Both the position numbers and the translations under genes were made by a program. Shown here in pieces: positions 29,703 to 37,782 of a stretch of DNA of 64,000 nucleotides. The DNA comes from a virus. The notes beneath the pieces are model-generated. The model did not search any database. It was not told the DNA's origin and was given only the letters and a program-made list of their open reading frames with translations. Every line of letters begins with the position of its first letter. Within the stretch, counting starts at the first letter, position 1. The DNA lies in the IMG/VR virus record IMGVR_UViG_3300042868_005676, positions 1-64,000 of that record; one strand, 5' to 3'.

Positions 29703-30623
29703 TTAGTTTCCAGAAAATCTGGAATCAAAGGCATCTTGTATAGCCTCAAGTCCTGAGCCAGCACTACGAGCATTAGAATTAGAATTTTTACTAGGATTGG
29801 TCACCTCCTTAATTACTTGTTCACGTCCTTCATTTTTTGCTTTCGTAATGTTAGCCTTTACTAAGTCTCCTCCGTGCTTTAACCATAAAGCAACAGAATA
29901 AACTTTTTCGATGTCGAAAGAACCATCTTCTCTTTGTAAGCTGAACTCTTCATTTATGAACTTCTTAAGATCCTTTGACATTTCGTCAGTCACTTTTAAT
30001 CCATAAACTTCCTTTCCAACAATACCTTGAGAGTACTGATCCATTTCTTGCTCGTATTTAGCAGTCATGGCCTTTCTTTGCCCTTCCATTTGTTCATTAG
30101 AACCTGTCAATTGTTTCAATTTCATTTGGTTCTCTTGTTCAAACTTTATCTTAAAGTTTTCGGCCCACTGTTTCTTTTGGAATATAGAAGCGTTATCGTA
30201 TTCATACACCGCTTGCTCGGTTTCTTCCGGAGTCAAGTTCATGTACTTCTTTAACCCTTCTTTTACAAACTGATCATCTGACCACTTAGTTAAGTCCTCG
30301 ATTTGATAATCCTTAACTAGATCAGAAAGACTTTTTCCGTTTTTCTTATACTCCATAAGGAGTTTAATTTCTTCGTCAATAGCCTCTTGCTCAGTTATTT
30401 TCTGCTCGGTTGTTTTTGTTTCTGTTTCTTGTTTTTGTTCCCACCAAGGAATTTCTTCTTTCGTTTCTGTTTGAGTCTCATTTGTGTTCTGAGTCTCTTG
30501 TGTTTCTACTTCTTGCTCTGTAGTTTCAACTACTTCTTGAGGAGTTTCAACTACTTCTTGAGTTTCAGTAGGTTGTTCTGCTTTTAATTGAGCAGCCATT
30601 TGTTCAAAAAATTCGTTTGACAT
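29703..30623 (-). CDS. Scaffolding protein
   Basis: The 306-residue protein has an N-terminal ~100 residues that are almost only Glu, Gln, Thr and Val (repeated QEVVET and ETQ). A highly charged helical middle follows, with a short conserved end LEAIQDAFDSRFSGN. This is the composition of phage capsid scaffolds: acidic, helical and soluble, with a C-terminal capsid-binding tip. It lies between portal and capsid genes, the usual order. Confidence 0.8.
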   Translation of the reverse strand: MSNEFFEQMAAQLKAEQPTETQEVVETPQEVVETTEQEVETQETQNTNETQTETKEEIPWWEQKQETETKTTEQKITEQEAIDEEIKLLMEYKKNGKSLSDLVKDYQIEDLTKWSDDQFVKEGLKKYMNLTPEETEQAVYEYDNASIFQKKQWAENFKIKFEQENQMKLKQLTGSNEQMEGQRKAMTAKYEQEMDQYSQGIVGKEVYGLKVTDEMSKDLKKFINEEFSLQREDGSFDIEKVYSVALWLKHGGDLVKANITKAKNEGREQVIKEVTNPSKNSNSNARSAGSGLEAIQDAFDSRFSGN

Positions 30624-30635
30624 ATATTGTTTTTT

Positions 30636-32831
30636 TTATTGTTGCGCTTGGTCTTCCGGAATTTGTTGTGAAGAAGATGCTTCTTCATCTAATGCTTTAC
30701 CCATTGCTAATTGAGACATTTGACTTTCTGCATCTAACTGCTTTCTGTAATTTGCTCCTTCTTCTTTCATTCCTGCAAGTTGTTGTTGCTGAGACATCTG
30801 CTGTTCCGCTTGAGCTTGCTGCATCATCTGCATCATTGCTTGCTGTTTCTCAGCATCTCGTTTTTTCTTATTCAAACTGTACTCCAACTCAGAAATTAAT
30901 TCGCTGTAAGTTTTAGCCTTTTCGATAGCTAGATAATCTAGCATATCAATCATTTGGTTTTGCATTGATGCCTGAGCCAAAGAAAGAATTCTCTCTCTTG
31001 CAGCATCATCAATAAAGTCTTTAACTTTAATGTAAACTCCTAATTCTTCGAACTGAAAATCTTTAACGATTTTTAAGTACTCTTTTCCTCTTGATCCAAC
31101 AACAGGAATATCATTTTCATCTTCCCCTGTTAAAGAGATTTTGTACTGATTTAGAGCGAATGCTAATTGTTTCTCGATGAACTGAATAAATCCTTGATAC
31201 AAGTATGTAGTTCCTAAATTTGATTGTGCGATAGTTCCCGCTTGAGTTTTTGCTCCAACATATCCAGACTGCTGACCTAATGCAACCTTTGGAATATTCA
31301 CAATCTCTTCCATTAGACGTTCTTCTTCTCTTCTCAAAGAGATTAGTTGTTGAACGTTAGGATCTAATGTCATGTCTACAACTTCTACAAGTTTTGCTTC
31401 CTGTCCTGCTACATAGTCTTCTCCTGTGGCACTACCATCGGTGATGTGCATACCCATTCTTTCGAAATCTGATATTACATCTTGAGCCGTTGAAGTTCCT
31501 AACTTTTGACGATTGATAAGATACACTTTGCCTTTCGCACGTGTCATCATCTTTGTAATCTCATTAGTTATGAAGTCGATTCTGTCTTGGTGCTGATGTA
31601 GTCTTGACACAACACTTTTGTTTTCTCCCATGACCATGTTGGGTAAAAACACTTTTAGTGGTAATTCTACATCTCCAGGATTATCATGCTTACGAACGAT
31701 GTTCGTTGCTTCTTTGTTATCAACAATATACTTGTTTCCAATTACTGTACTTTCGTATATTGTCTTTGTCCAAAATGAGCCTTTTTTATCTTTACGCATT
31801 TTAGCGTAGTGTGTATTTCCGAACTTGTCGTTTGTTTTTTCATAACGCAAGTCTTTCATACCTACCCAGTAACCAGTTACACACGCAAGAACAGGTAAGT
31901 TGTTCAGATTGAACGCCCATGTAGTTGCATAAGGATGCGTGGTTAAATCTAATAATTGATAAAGATTGTTAGAGTTTAATTTCTTTAATTCTGAAATCTC
32001 CTCTATTGTTAAACTGTCTTGGTATCTTTCAATAACATCTGAGACCGTTAACCAATCTATTTTTCCAACAAATCGGGCCTCGGAATTAAAATCGTCATCT
32101 TTAGATTTATCTACAATAAGATTCTGAGGAAGGATAATATCAAAATATTGTTTTGCATTCTCTACTCTATTCTCGATACCTACGTATCCTCCCAATAGAG
32201 TATATAAAAACGCTTGTTTGTATTTATTTAAAAAATCATTACGATTAAGAATATCCTCACACATACGCTCAGCAAGAATTTCTGCGTTCTCTCTGTAATC
32301 ATACTCCATGTATCTATGTACTGCTTCTGGAGTTTCAAGTTCGTCTGTTTTAGGTCCTAATGGTCTATACTTAATTCCAAACTCATTTAGAACATCCATT
32401 AGTTCCGGGGCTTGAAATTTAAGCAGGCTTTTTTCAAGTAGCTGAGTTTTTTTATTTACTGCTGCTTTACTTTGCGCCTTGACACTAGGTTCAATATTCT
32501 GAATCATCTTGATTGCATTACCAACCATGTAATCAACCAAAGAGGTGATTTTTTGGCCGTTTATCCAAACTGTCGGTAAGTCGCAATTATTTTGGTCTTG
32601 AGTTGTGTAATAATAATCTTTGTTGTATTGTCTCCCTAAGTAATAAGTAAACATTCTTACAACTTCATCGATGGGTTTTTCTAGAACTTGAGTCGATCTA
32701 ATTCTTGTTATTCTATCGTTGCGCTTATTAAAATGAGATAAGATAAAAGAAACATTTTCCTTATACCAGGATTTGTTTTTTTCTCCTTCACTGATAAATT
32801 GATTTGGTTGCGCCTTAAGAGTAAATGCCAT
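30636..32831 (-). CDS. Portal protein
   Basis: The 731-residue protein is the first gene of the head operon. It contains a conserved segment WINGQKITSLVDYMVGNA, a long helical wing/stem part, and a Gln/Met-rich C-terminal coiled coil (about residues 645-710) that would form the portal barrel. Size and architecture match crAss-like portal proteins. It would form the dodecameric DNA channel that binds the terminase encoded at 52257-54092. The operon promoter lies at 32840-32871. Confidence 0.8.
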   Translation of the reverse strand: MAFTLKAQPNQFISEGEKNKSWYKENVSFILSHFNKRNDRITRIRSTQVLEKPIDEVVRMFTYYLGRQYNKDYYYTTQDQNNCDLPTVWINGQKITSLVDYMVGNAIKMIQNIEPSVKAQSKAAVNKKTQLLEKSLLKFQAPELMDVLNEFGIKYRPLGPKTDELETPEAVHRYMEYDYRENAEILAERMCEDILNRNDFLNKYKQAFLYTLLGGYVGIENRVENAKQYFDIILPQNLIVDKSKDDDFNSEARFVGKIDWLTVSDVIERYQDSLTIEEISELKKLNSNNLYQLLDLTTHPYATTWAFNLNNLPVLACVTGYWVGMKDLRYEKTNDKFGNTHYAKMRKDKKGSFWTKTIYESTVIGNKYIVDNKEATNIVRKHDNPGDVELPLKVFLPNMVMGENKSVVSRLHQHQDRIDFITNEITKMMTRAKGKVYLINRQKLGTSTAQDVISDFERMGMHITDGSATGEDYVAGQEAKLVEVVDMTLDPNVQQLISLRREEERLMEEIVNIPKVALGQQSGYVGAKTQAGTIAQSNLGTTYLYQGFIQFIEKQLAFALNQYKISLTGEDENDIPVVGSRGKEYLKIVKDFQFEELGVYIKVKDFIDDAARERILSLAQASMQNQMIDMLDYLAIEKAKTYSELISELEYSLNKKKRDAEKQQAMMQMMQQAQAEQQMSQQQQLAGMKEEGANYRKQLDAESQMSQLAMGKALDEEASSSQQIPEDQAQQ

Positions 32832-32839
32832 TTATATTA

Positions 32840-32871
32840 CAAATGTATGAAATTTTATTGAAAAAACACAA
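32840..32871 (-). promoter_or_regulatory. Promoter of the head operon
   Basis: On the minus strand TTG (32871-32869), 21 bases, then TACATTTG (32847-32840), followed by nine bases to the portal ATG. It matches the Bacteroidota -33/-7 layout. Confidence 0.6.
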
Positions 32872-33157
32872 TTTTTCATTTAGAATAAAATTCTTCTAAG
32901 TAAAAGTTAATTTTAACTTCTTTACTTATCTCTAATACTCTGATATCCTTATACTCTGATATCGTAGTAGTAGTAATAATGCTTGCTTGATGAGACACTG
33001 ATAAACCATACCCCCCTTTCCCCCCTTTCCATAAAAACGCTTTAAAACGTTTTCTTGAAAATTGGTTCAGGTGGTAGTGGTTGCCTCATCAATTGCTTGC
33101 TCGACTTCGCCACACAGTCCGATAACATACCCCCATTACAAAATAAGGACTGCGGTG
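32872..33157 (-). ncRNA. Gene-free stretch with its own promoter; possible noncoding RNA
   Basis: No convincing gene is seen between the portal gene and RusA. A promoter at 33158-33189 would start a leftward transcript near 33152. The first part can fold through GCAGTCC (about 33147-33153) with GGACTG (33115-33120), and AAAACG/CGTTTT forms a weak hairpin near 33045. The tract CCCCCCTTTCCCCCCTTTCC lies at about 33008-33029 and a direct repeat TACTCTGATATC lies near 32935-32965. It could be a regulatory RNA or only a long untranslated leader. Confidence 0.3.
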
Positions 33158-33189
33158 CAAATATATTATTATTTTTTGAAGTAAAGCAA
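33158..33189 (-). promoter_or_regulatory. Bacteroidota-type promoter in a gene-free region
   Basis: The minus strand carries TTG (33189-33187), 21 bases, then TATATTTG (33165-33158). No start codon with a credible reading frame follows within 100 bases. Confidence 0.5.
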
Positions 33190-33208
33190 GCATTGTTGAT
33201 ATTTTTTT

Positions 33209-33595
33209 TTAAAACATCATGTGACGAGGAGTTAACTTTCTGATTCTGAATTCGATAAACTCAAAATTTTTCTGTACTAATTGTTTCTCAACGATTAATC
33301 TGAAGATATATTTGTCGTTGAAATTGAATTTTTTCTGTAGTACATCGATAAAGGGTTTGACTATATTATCAATATCTGAGGCCATATTACTTAGCCCTAC
33401 GGTTAAATCTAGTTCGATAGGTACTTTATCCCAATTTAACTCAATGGTTTCTAGTTTAAATAGCAATTCTAATTCGTATGCTGCATATTTTTTAGATTTA
33501 AATCTTTTGCCTTGCCAGGCTTCATTAACCGATAGCGGTTTAATATTGACTCTGTTTGAATAGAGCAGCGTAGTTACTTTTGAGTTGTTCTCCAT
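33209..33595 (-). CDS. rusA: RusA-family Holliday junction resolvase
   Basis: The 128-residue protein carries the RusA signature: SDIDNIVKPFIDVLQ followed by FNDKYI near residues 75-100. The aspartates and lysine match the DxDNxxKxxxD catalytic set of this metal-dependent endonuclease. It resolves four-way junctions made during phage recombination and replication. It belongs with the SSB and YqaJ nuclease encoded divergently at 34.3-36.1 kb. The start overlaps the previous gene by 56 nt; a start a few codons later is possible. Confidence 0.8.
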   Translation of the reverse strand: MENNSKVTTLLYSNRVNIKPLSVNEAWQGKRFKSKKYAAYELELLFKLETIELNWDKVPIELDLTVGLSNMASDIDNIVKPFIDVLQKKFNFNDKYIFRLIVEKQLVQKNFEFIEFRIRKLTPRHMMF

Positions 33596-33953
33596 AAGCT
33601 TCGAGGTCGTGAAATAATAATAGTTCGGCTGGGATGCCGTAAAACATAGACATGATTAGTACAAACTTCATGTTGTAAACATCTTGCTTATCAGAATAAA
33701 ACTTTAGGTATGCGTCATCTACATCGATACCCATAAACTCTTTGATATTTGATTTAACTGGCGAGGTTTTATATTTCGCCACTAGGAAGTGAATATTCTT
33801 AAAGAAACGATCCTTTATAACTTTTTGATTTTGTTTTATTTTTAAGCTATAGTATTCTTTTCTTACTTCGGATATCTTTGAGATTTCAAGTATTGGACTG
33901 AGACCTAATTTTTTTATTTCGATTGTTTTTTTATCTAATTCATCGAATGTCAT
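33540..33953 (-). CDS. Hypothetical, possible DNA-binding protein
   Basis: The 137-residue helical, Lys-rich protein is not recognised. It overlaps RusA by 56 nt and the preceding gene by 4 nt (ATGA type). A segment with FYGIPAELLLF near residues 108-118 has the style of a helix-turn-helix or helical-bundle domain. The weak case for DNA binding rests on charge and on location beside a divergent promoter. Confidence 0.55.
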   Translation of the reverse strand: MTFDELDKKTIEIKKLGLSPILEISKISEVRKEYYSLKIKQNQKVIKDRFFKNIHFLVAKYKTSPVKSNIKEFMGIDVDDAYLKFYSDKQDVYNMKFVLIMSMFYGIPAELLLFHDLEAYGEQLKSNYAALFKQSQY

Positions 33954-34189
33954 GCTGTAGCAACATTAAACTCGTTTAGAAACTTTTGATTTTCGTCAAT
34001 ACATTTTTTAGCTTCTGATAATACCAAGATCATTTTTTGATTGTCAATCAATGACTTGCCGTTGATAATGTTGTATACATCATACTGTCTGATGTTATAC
34101 TTTTCTACTTTTTCTACAATTCTAGCCAAATCGCCTCTGCGTAATTTGCTTTTCATTTCTAGAATTTTTTCTTTTAGTTCCTTGTTCAT
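33950..34189 (-). CDS. Small HTH-like regulator
   Basis: I choose the start at 34189 (MNKELKEKI), giving 79 residues; an upstream ATG at 34240 would run into the divergent promoter. The pattern LARIVEKVEKYNIRQYDVYN-IINGKS resembles small helix-turn-helix proteins of Bacteroidota phages and elements. Its gene is divergent from the SSB operon with a 90-bp gap, the classic site for an auto-regulated switch. Repressor function is an inference. Confidence 0.55.
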   Translation of the reverse strand: MNKELKEKILEMKSKLRRGDLARIVEKVEKYNIRQYDVYNIINGKSLIDNQKMILVLSEAKKCIDENQKFLNEFNVATA

Positions 34190-34227
34190 AATTTTGTCTG
34201 AAATATTATACAATTTTACAGAAAATA

Positions 34228-34259
34228 TTTGGATTTTCAAAATTTCGCCTTTACATTTG
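34228..34259 (+). promoter_or_regulatory. Promoter of the recombination operon
   Basis: The plus strand carries TTTG (34228-34231), 20 bases, then TACATTTG (34252-34259), then 20 bases to the SSB start. It lies in the divergent gap next to the small HTH-like gene. Confidence 0.6.
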
Positions 34260-34279
34260 CATCATATAACTATAAAAAA

Positions 34280-34888
34280 ATGGGATTAGTAACTGAAAAA
34301 ACCAAAAAAACGTATTTACAAATTCGTGATGGTAAGGTAGCAAAATGGAACGGTACTGAAAATGAATTGTTTCATTCTGTAATTGGTCAAATTGTCGGCA
34401 TCTCAACTAGAGACCACACTTATGGCACAGACTTGTGTATTGATTTGAAAGATGACAAAGAAACTTTTCAACTTCAAATTAGAATCAAAGGAGCTGATGC
34501 AGACTCTAAACAAACATCTTATTTTATTGCTTTTGCACACTGTGCTCCTGCAATTGATGTTTCAAAGCCTGTAGAATTTACTCCGTTTTTAAAAGTAGAA
34601 AACGACAAGAAAAAGAGTGCTCTATTTTTAAGACAGGGTTTGGAAAACTTAAAGTGGGCCTACAAGGTAGGAGACGAAGGCATTCCTAAGCCAGAAGAGG
34701 TATTCAACAAAAAGGGTGAGTTGGTAGCAACTGACTGGAGCGAGGTTGAGATTTTTCGTATGAACAAGGTCAATGAACTTGCTCAGAGAGCTAATGAATA
34801 TTCAAAAGCTATTAATTTTGACATTCCGTCAGAAAAGATTGTAGATGAAGTATTCGATGAACAATCCGCTGACGATTTACCATTCTAA
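34280..34888 (+). CDS. ssb: Single-stranded DNA-binding protein
   Basis: The start at 34280 (MGLVTEK) lies 20 bases after the -7 box; the longer frame from 34229 would overlap the promoter. The 202-residue protein is beta-rich in the first half. It ends in an acidic tip, VDEVFDEQSADDLPF, the typical C-terminal tail by which SSB proteins recruit partners. It leads the operon encoding YqaJ nuclease and HNH protein, so a role coating ssDNA in replication and recombination fits. I recognise the family from Bacteroidota phages. Confidence 0.75.
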   Translation: MGLVTEKTKKTYLQIRDGKVAKWNGTENELFHSVIGQIVGISTRDHTYGTDLCIDLKDDKETFQLQIRIKGADADSKQTSYFIAFAHCAPAIDVSKPVEFTPFLKVENDKKKSALFLRQGLENLKWAYKVGDEGIPKPEEVFNKKGELVATDWSEVEIFRMNKVNELAQRANEYSKAINFDIPSEKIVDEVFDEQSADDLPF

Positions 34889-34890
34889 TT

Positions 34891-35130
34891 ATGGCAAGAG
34901 GAGTAAGTAACAAAGAACTTACTGACAAGATTGCAACTAAGGTTGAACCTGCTCATATGAAACACTATGGGCAGGAACAACAGTCAATCATTCGTCAGTC
35001 AAGTTTAAAGGCAGCAGTTAATCATATTGATAATTTGCTACCAAAATTAAATGGTGAGTTTAACGTTACAGATATCAGAGGTCTTATTTTAGAAACTGCT
35101 GAGGCTTTTGAACAATGGGTTTGCAGATAG
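34891..35130 (+). CDS. Hypothetical protein between SSB and YqaJ nuclease
   Basis: The 79-residue, mostly helical protein is not recognised. It starts 2 nt after the SSB gene and overlaps the YqaJ gene by 16 nt, so it is translationally linked to both. A recombination accessory role, for instance a small annealing or nuclease partner, is only a guess from context. Confidence 0.6.
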   Translation: MARGVSNKELTDKIATKVEPAHMKHYGQEQQSIIRQSSLKAAVNHIDNLLPKLNGEFNVTDIRGLILETAEAFEQWVCR

Positions 35131-36098
35131 TCCAAATAGACAAGGAGAAATCTTACGAGGAATGGCTTGCGTTCAGAGAACGTGGTTTAGGTGCTTCTGA
35201 AATTGGCACTCTTATGGGTGTCAATTCTTGGAAGTCTCCGGCTGAGTTGTATTATCAAAAGATAGGAATAATTCCTCAGAAGCAAGTGCAGAATATGCCG
35301 ATGTTTATGGGAACTATTCTTGAGCAAACTGTTGCAGACATATTTGAACATTGGGAGAAGGACGAGGCTACAATGATTAAGAACTTCGGTGAAGGTAAGA
35401 AGGTTAGACAACTATATGAACCAGTAGGTTATATTGTCAATCCTTTATACCCACATCTATTCTTTTCTCCAGACAGACTAATTACAACAAAGGATATCAG
35501 AGTTCGCAACTCAAAAATTAATCTTGAGAACGTAGAAGCCATTGCTGAAATTAAAACCATAAACGGCTGGTCTGCTAAACAATGGGAAGGTGGAATTCCT
35601 CCGTCTTACTATTTACAATTGCAAACTTACTTATTGGGTCTCGGAGTTCAAAAAGGATATCTTGTTGTCTTAAAGGACGGAAGAGACTTTAGTGTACATG
35701 AGTTCGATGCCGATGAGGAAATGATTGACTCGATTATCAATATCACAACTGATTTTTGGAAAAGAGTTGAGTTAGGTAGAGAAGCATATAAAAACGGAGG
35801 AGACTATGATCAGTATGCTCCACCACCAGACGGTACAGAAGCATTTGCTGAGTACTTAACTGAAAGGTATGCTAATCCGGAAGATAAAAGTATTGCTTCG
35901 AGTGTAGAGATTGATAACTATATAGCTCAATACTTGGAACTTGGCGGAAAAATTGCCGAGTTGGAAGATGAGAAAAGAGAGGCTTCCAATATGATTAAGA
36001 ACCATATGGGTAACTATGCTTTGTTAAACTCTGACATAGCGAAAGTTACGTGGAGACCTAACAAGAATGGTTCACGTGTATTTAGGATAAATGGCTAA
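35115..36098 (+). CDS. YqaJ-like viral recombinase exonuclease
   Basis: The 327-residue protein has the YqaJ / lambda-exonuclease signature. Residues ~25-40 read GLGASEIGTLMGVNSW, and the PD-(D/E)XK core appears as FFSPDRLI followed by AIAEIKT near residues 120-155. A conserved YYLQLQTYLLGLG follows. It would resect double-strand ends to expose 3' tails for annealing with the phage SSB or annealase. The C-terminal ~90 residues are helical. It overlaps both neighbours. Confidence 0.85.
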   Translation: MGLQIVQIDKEKSYEEWLAFRERGLGASEIGTLMGVNSWKSPAELYYQKIGIIPQKQVQNMPMFMGTILEQTVADIFEHWEKDEATMIKNFGEGKKVRQLYEPVGYIVNPLYPHLFFSPDRLITTKDIRVRNSKINLENVEAIAEIKTINGWSAKQWEGGIPPSYYLQLQTYLLGLGVQKGYLVVLKDGRDFSVHEFDADEEMIDSIINITTDFWKRVELGREAYKNGGDYDQYAPPPDGTEAFAEYLTERYANPEDKSIASSVEIDNYIAQYLELGGKIAELEDEKREASNMIKNHMGNYALLNSDIAKVTWRPNKNGSRVFRING

Positions 36099-36378
36099 AG
36101 GAGACAAAGAATGGTACAAGAGTATGTGGTCAACACGACAGAATCATCAGTGCGAAGAGTGTGGGACTCATCTTCCACATTTCTCACCGATGTTCGTGTC
36201 GCATATAATTACGAAAGGAAGTTATCCGAGTTTGAGACAACATCCCGAAAATTGGATGTTATACTGTATGCAATGTCATCAGAAGTGGGAGTTTGGGAAG
36301 AGGACGGAGATGAAGACATATGCGAGGGCGATGGAGATTACTGATAAGTTAAAAAGAGAATATCATGAATCACGGTAG
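36091..36378 (+). CDS. HNH / NinG-like zinc-binding protein
   Basis: The 95-residue protein has CEECG, then SHIITKGSYPSLRQHPENWM, then CMQCHQ. This is an HNH-like treble-clef with four zinc-binding cysteines and histidine in the order typical of NinG/Rap-type recombination nucleases. It lies between YqaJ nuclease and the methyltransferase, overlapping both. It may cut branched DNA or target host DNA. Confidence 0.7.
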   Translation: MAKGDKEWYKSMWSTRQNHQCEECGTHLPHFSPMFVSHIITKGSYPSLRQHPENWMLYCMQCHQKWEFGKRTEMKTYARAMEITDKLKREYHESR

Positions 36379-37300
36379 TTTATTTAGTGGCATTGGAGGA
36401 TTTGACTTGGCAGCCGAGTGGATGGGTTGGGAAAACAAGTTCCATTGCGATATTAATCCGTTTAGTAGAAAATTATGTAGTTTTTATTGGCCTGAGGCCG
36501 AATCATATGACAACATCAAGACAACAGACTTTAGAAAATGGAGAGGAACAATTGATGTCCTCTCAGGGGGATTTCCATGCCAGCCCTTTAGTACCGCTGG
36601 AAAAAGATTGGGAAAAGAAGATGACCGCCATCTTTGGCCCTATATGCTCCAAGCAATCAAAGACATCAGACCAAGATATGTCGTGGGGGAGAATGTTCGT
36701 GGACTCCTTAGTTGGTCGGACGGATTGGTTCTCGAAGAGGTGTATGCTGACTTGGAAGGTGAGGGATACGAAATCCAAACGTTTGTACTTCCAGCTGTCG
36801 GCATCAACGCTCCACACAAAAGAGACAGGGTCTGGATTATTGCTAAAGACACCAGCAGCGATGGACGGGTACAGCGAGAATCTGAGCAAGAAGGAACAAG
36901 TATTCGGGAATTCGGGAACACTGGCTCAAGAAGTAGCAACGGGGTTCATATACAAGAGGGGTCTACTGCCGACACCGAACAGTTACGATTGGAACACGGC
37001 AGCAAAACCAGAGACGTATTTGGCTCGGTCTCAGAGACACAAGGACAAGAACGTAAATCTTCAAATGAGTCTAAGACAGATGACTATGTTTATACCGAAC
37101 AAGGTGGACCATCCGAAGCTTGGGACTGCTTCCCAATTAAATCCCCACTTTGTAGCGGAGATGATGGGCTTCCCCTTGAATTGGACGGACTTACCTTTCC
37201 TAAGTGGAGAAAAGAAAGTATAATGGGATATGGCAATGCCATTGTTCCTCAAATCGCATATCGTATATTTGAAACTATAAATGAACTCAAAAATAAATAA
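36365..37300 (+). CDS. C5 cytosine DNA methyltransferase
   Basis: The 311-residue protein has the ordered motifs of Dcm-type enzymes. Motif I is SLFSGIGGFDLA; motif IV is GGFPCQPFSTAG with the catalytic Cys. Motif VI is GENV, motif VIII is HKRDRVWIIA and motif X is GYGNAIVPQIAYRIF. The region between motifs VIII and X (about residues 162-245) is hydrophilic and low complexity, poor for a target-recognition domain. That same DNA encodes the best-looking part of a second frame (36387-37223). It probably protects phage DNA from host restriction. It overlaps the HNH gene and the next gene slightly. Confidence 0.85.
   Translation: MNHGSLFSGIGGFDLAAEWMGWENKFHCDINPFSRKLCSFYWPEAESYDNIKTTDFRKWRGTIDVLSGGFPCQPFSTAGKRLGKEDDRHLWPYMLQAIKDIRPRYVVGENVRGLLSWSDGLVLEEVYADLEGEGYEIQTFVLPAVGINAPHKRDRVWIIAKDTSSDGRVQRESEQEGTSIREFGNTGSRSSNGVHIQEGSTADTEQLRLEHGSKTRDVFGSVSETQGQERKSSNESKTDDYVYTEQGGPSEAWDCFPIKSPLCSGDDGLPLELDGLTFPKWRKESIMGYGNAIVPQIAYRIFETINELKNK
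36387..37223 (+). CDS. Overprinted frame inside the methyltransferase gene
   Basis: A second frame (+1 relative to the methyltransferase) stays open for 278 codons inside the methyltransferase gene. Its C-terminal two-thirds resemble a phage protein family I remember from other Bacteroidota phages. The pattern is LTWKVRDTKSKRLYFQLSAST, then LLPTP-type repeats (KTPAAMDG, LLPTPNSYDW), then SQLNPHFVAEMMGFPLNW. The N-terminal third looks like mere shadow, so the real start may be internal or the product may depend on frameshifting. Both frames appear constrained where they overlap. No start signal was identified and expression is not shown. Confidence 0.45.
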   Translation: MALEDLTWQPSGWVGKTSSIAILIRLVENYVVFIGLRPNHMTTSRQQTLENGEEQLMSSQGDFHASPLVPLEKDWEKKMTAIFGPICSKQSKTSDQDMSWGRMFVDSLVGRTDWFSKRCMLTWKVRDTKSKRLYFQLSASTLHTKETGSGLLLKTPAAMDGYSENLSKKEQVFGNSGTLAQEVATGFIYKRGLLPTPNSYDWNTAAKPETYLARSQRHKDKNVNLQMSLRQMTMFIPNKVDHPKLGTASQLNPHFVAEMMGFPLNWTDLPFLSGEKKV

Positions 37301-37574
37301 AAGACAATATCTCCGCTATATGAAAACATTTGTATGGGCGAGTAAGCAGAGCATAGATACTTTGCTACAGATCAACAAGAAGGGAGTTATGGAAAACTAC
37401 CCTGTAATTGCCAACACGGTTGAAGACTCTATTAATTATGTGGAGACTGGGGACGGCCTCAGAACAACCAATGTAAGCATGACTGACGTATACGCTATAA
37501 TGGAAGTACTAAAACACAGAGAACATGAATCATCTACAAACACTCCGCCAGAGACTGAAGAGAATAGAGATTGA
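37281..37574 (+). CDS. Hypothetical protein
   Basis: The 97-residue soluble protein overlaps the methyltransferase end by 20 nt. It is not recognised. It contains ENYPVIANTVEDSINYVETG and ends in a Glu/Pro-rich tail. It belongs to the recombination/modification operon by position. Confidence 0.55.
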   Translation: MNSKINKRQYLRYMKTFVWASKQSIDTLLQINKKGVMENYPVIANTVEDSINYVETGDGLRTTNVSMTDVYAIMEVLKHREHESSTNTPPETEENRD

Positions 37575-37746
37575 AATAGAACTACTAGGGAACATTCCTT
37601 GGATATATCTATACAGCGTAAATGGTAACCCTATTCTCAAGAAGGACTGGAACGATAACCATGGCTTCACAGTTGCCTATTACAATTGGGAAATAGAACT
37701 TACTGATACCAAACGTATCTTCGAAGTAATAAGAAAATACAAATAA
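37525..37746 (+). CDS. Hypothetical protein
   Basis: The 73-residue protein overlaps the previous gene by 50 nt in another frame. It starts with a short charged helix and continues beta-rich (WIYLYSVNGNPILKKDWN). It is not recognised. It is the last gene before the candidate small RNA and gene-free region. Confidence 0.5.
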   Translation: MNHLQTLRQRLKRIEIEIELLGNIPWIYLYSVNGNPILKKDWNDNHGFTVAYYNWEIELTDTKRIFEVIRKYK

Positions 37747-37748
37747 AC

Positions 37749-37778
37749 TTGCTTAGTAGGGAATAAAGACTATATTTG
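37749..37778 (+). promoter_or_regulatory. Promoter of the candidate small RNA
   Basis: The plus strand carries TTG (37749-37751), 19 bases, then TATATTTG (37771-37778). Transcription would begin near 37783, at the foot of a hairpin. Confidence 0.65.
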
Positions 37779-37782
37779 CAGC

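Noticed and set aside
30617-30916. Long plus-strand frames opposite the scaffold and portal genes
   Set aside because: They are antisense shadows of Gln/Glu-rich coding sequence (Leu/Phe/Cys-rich translations) without promoters.
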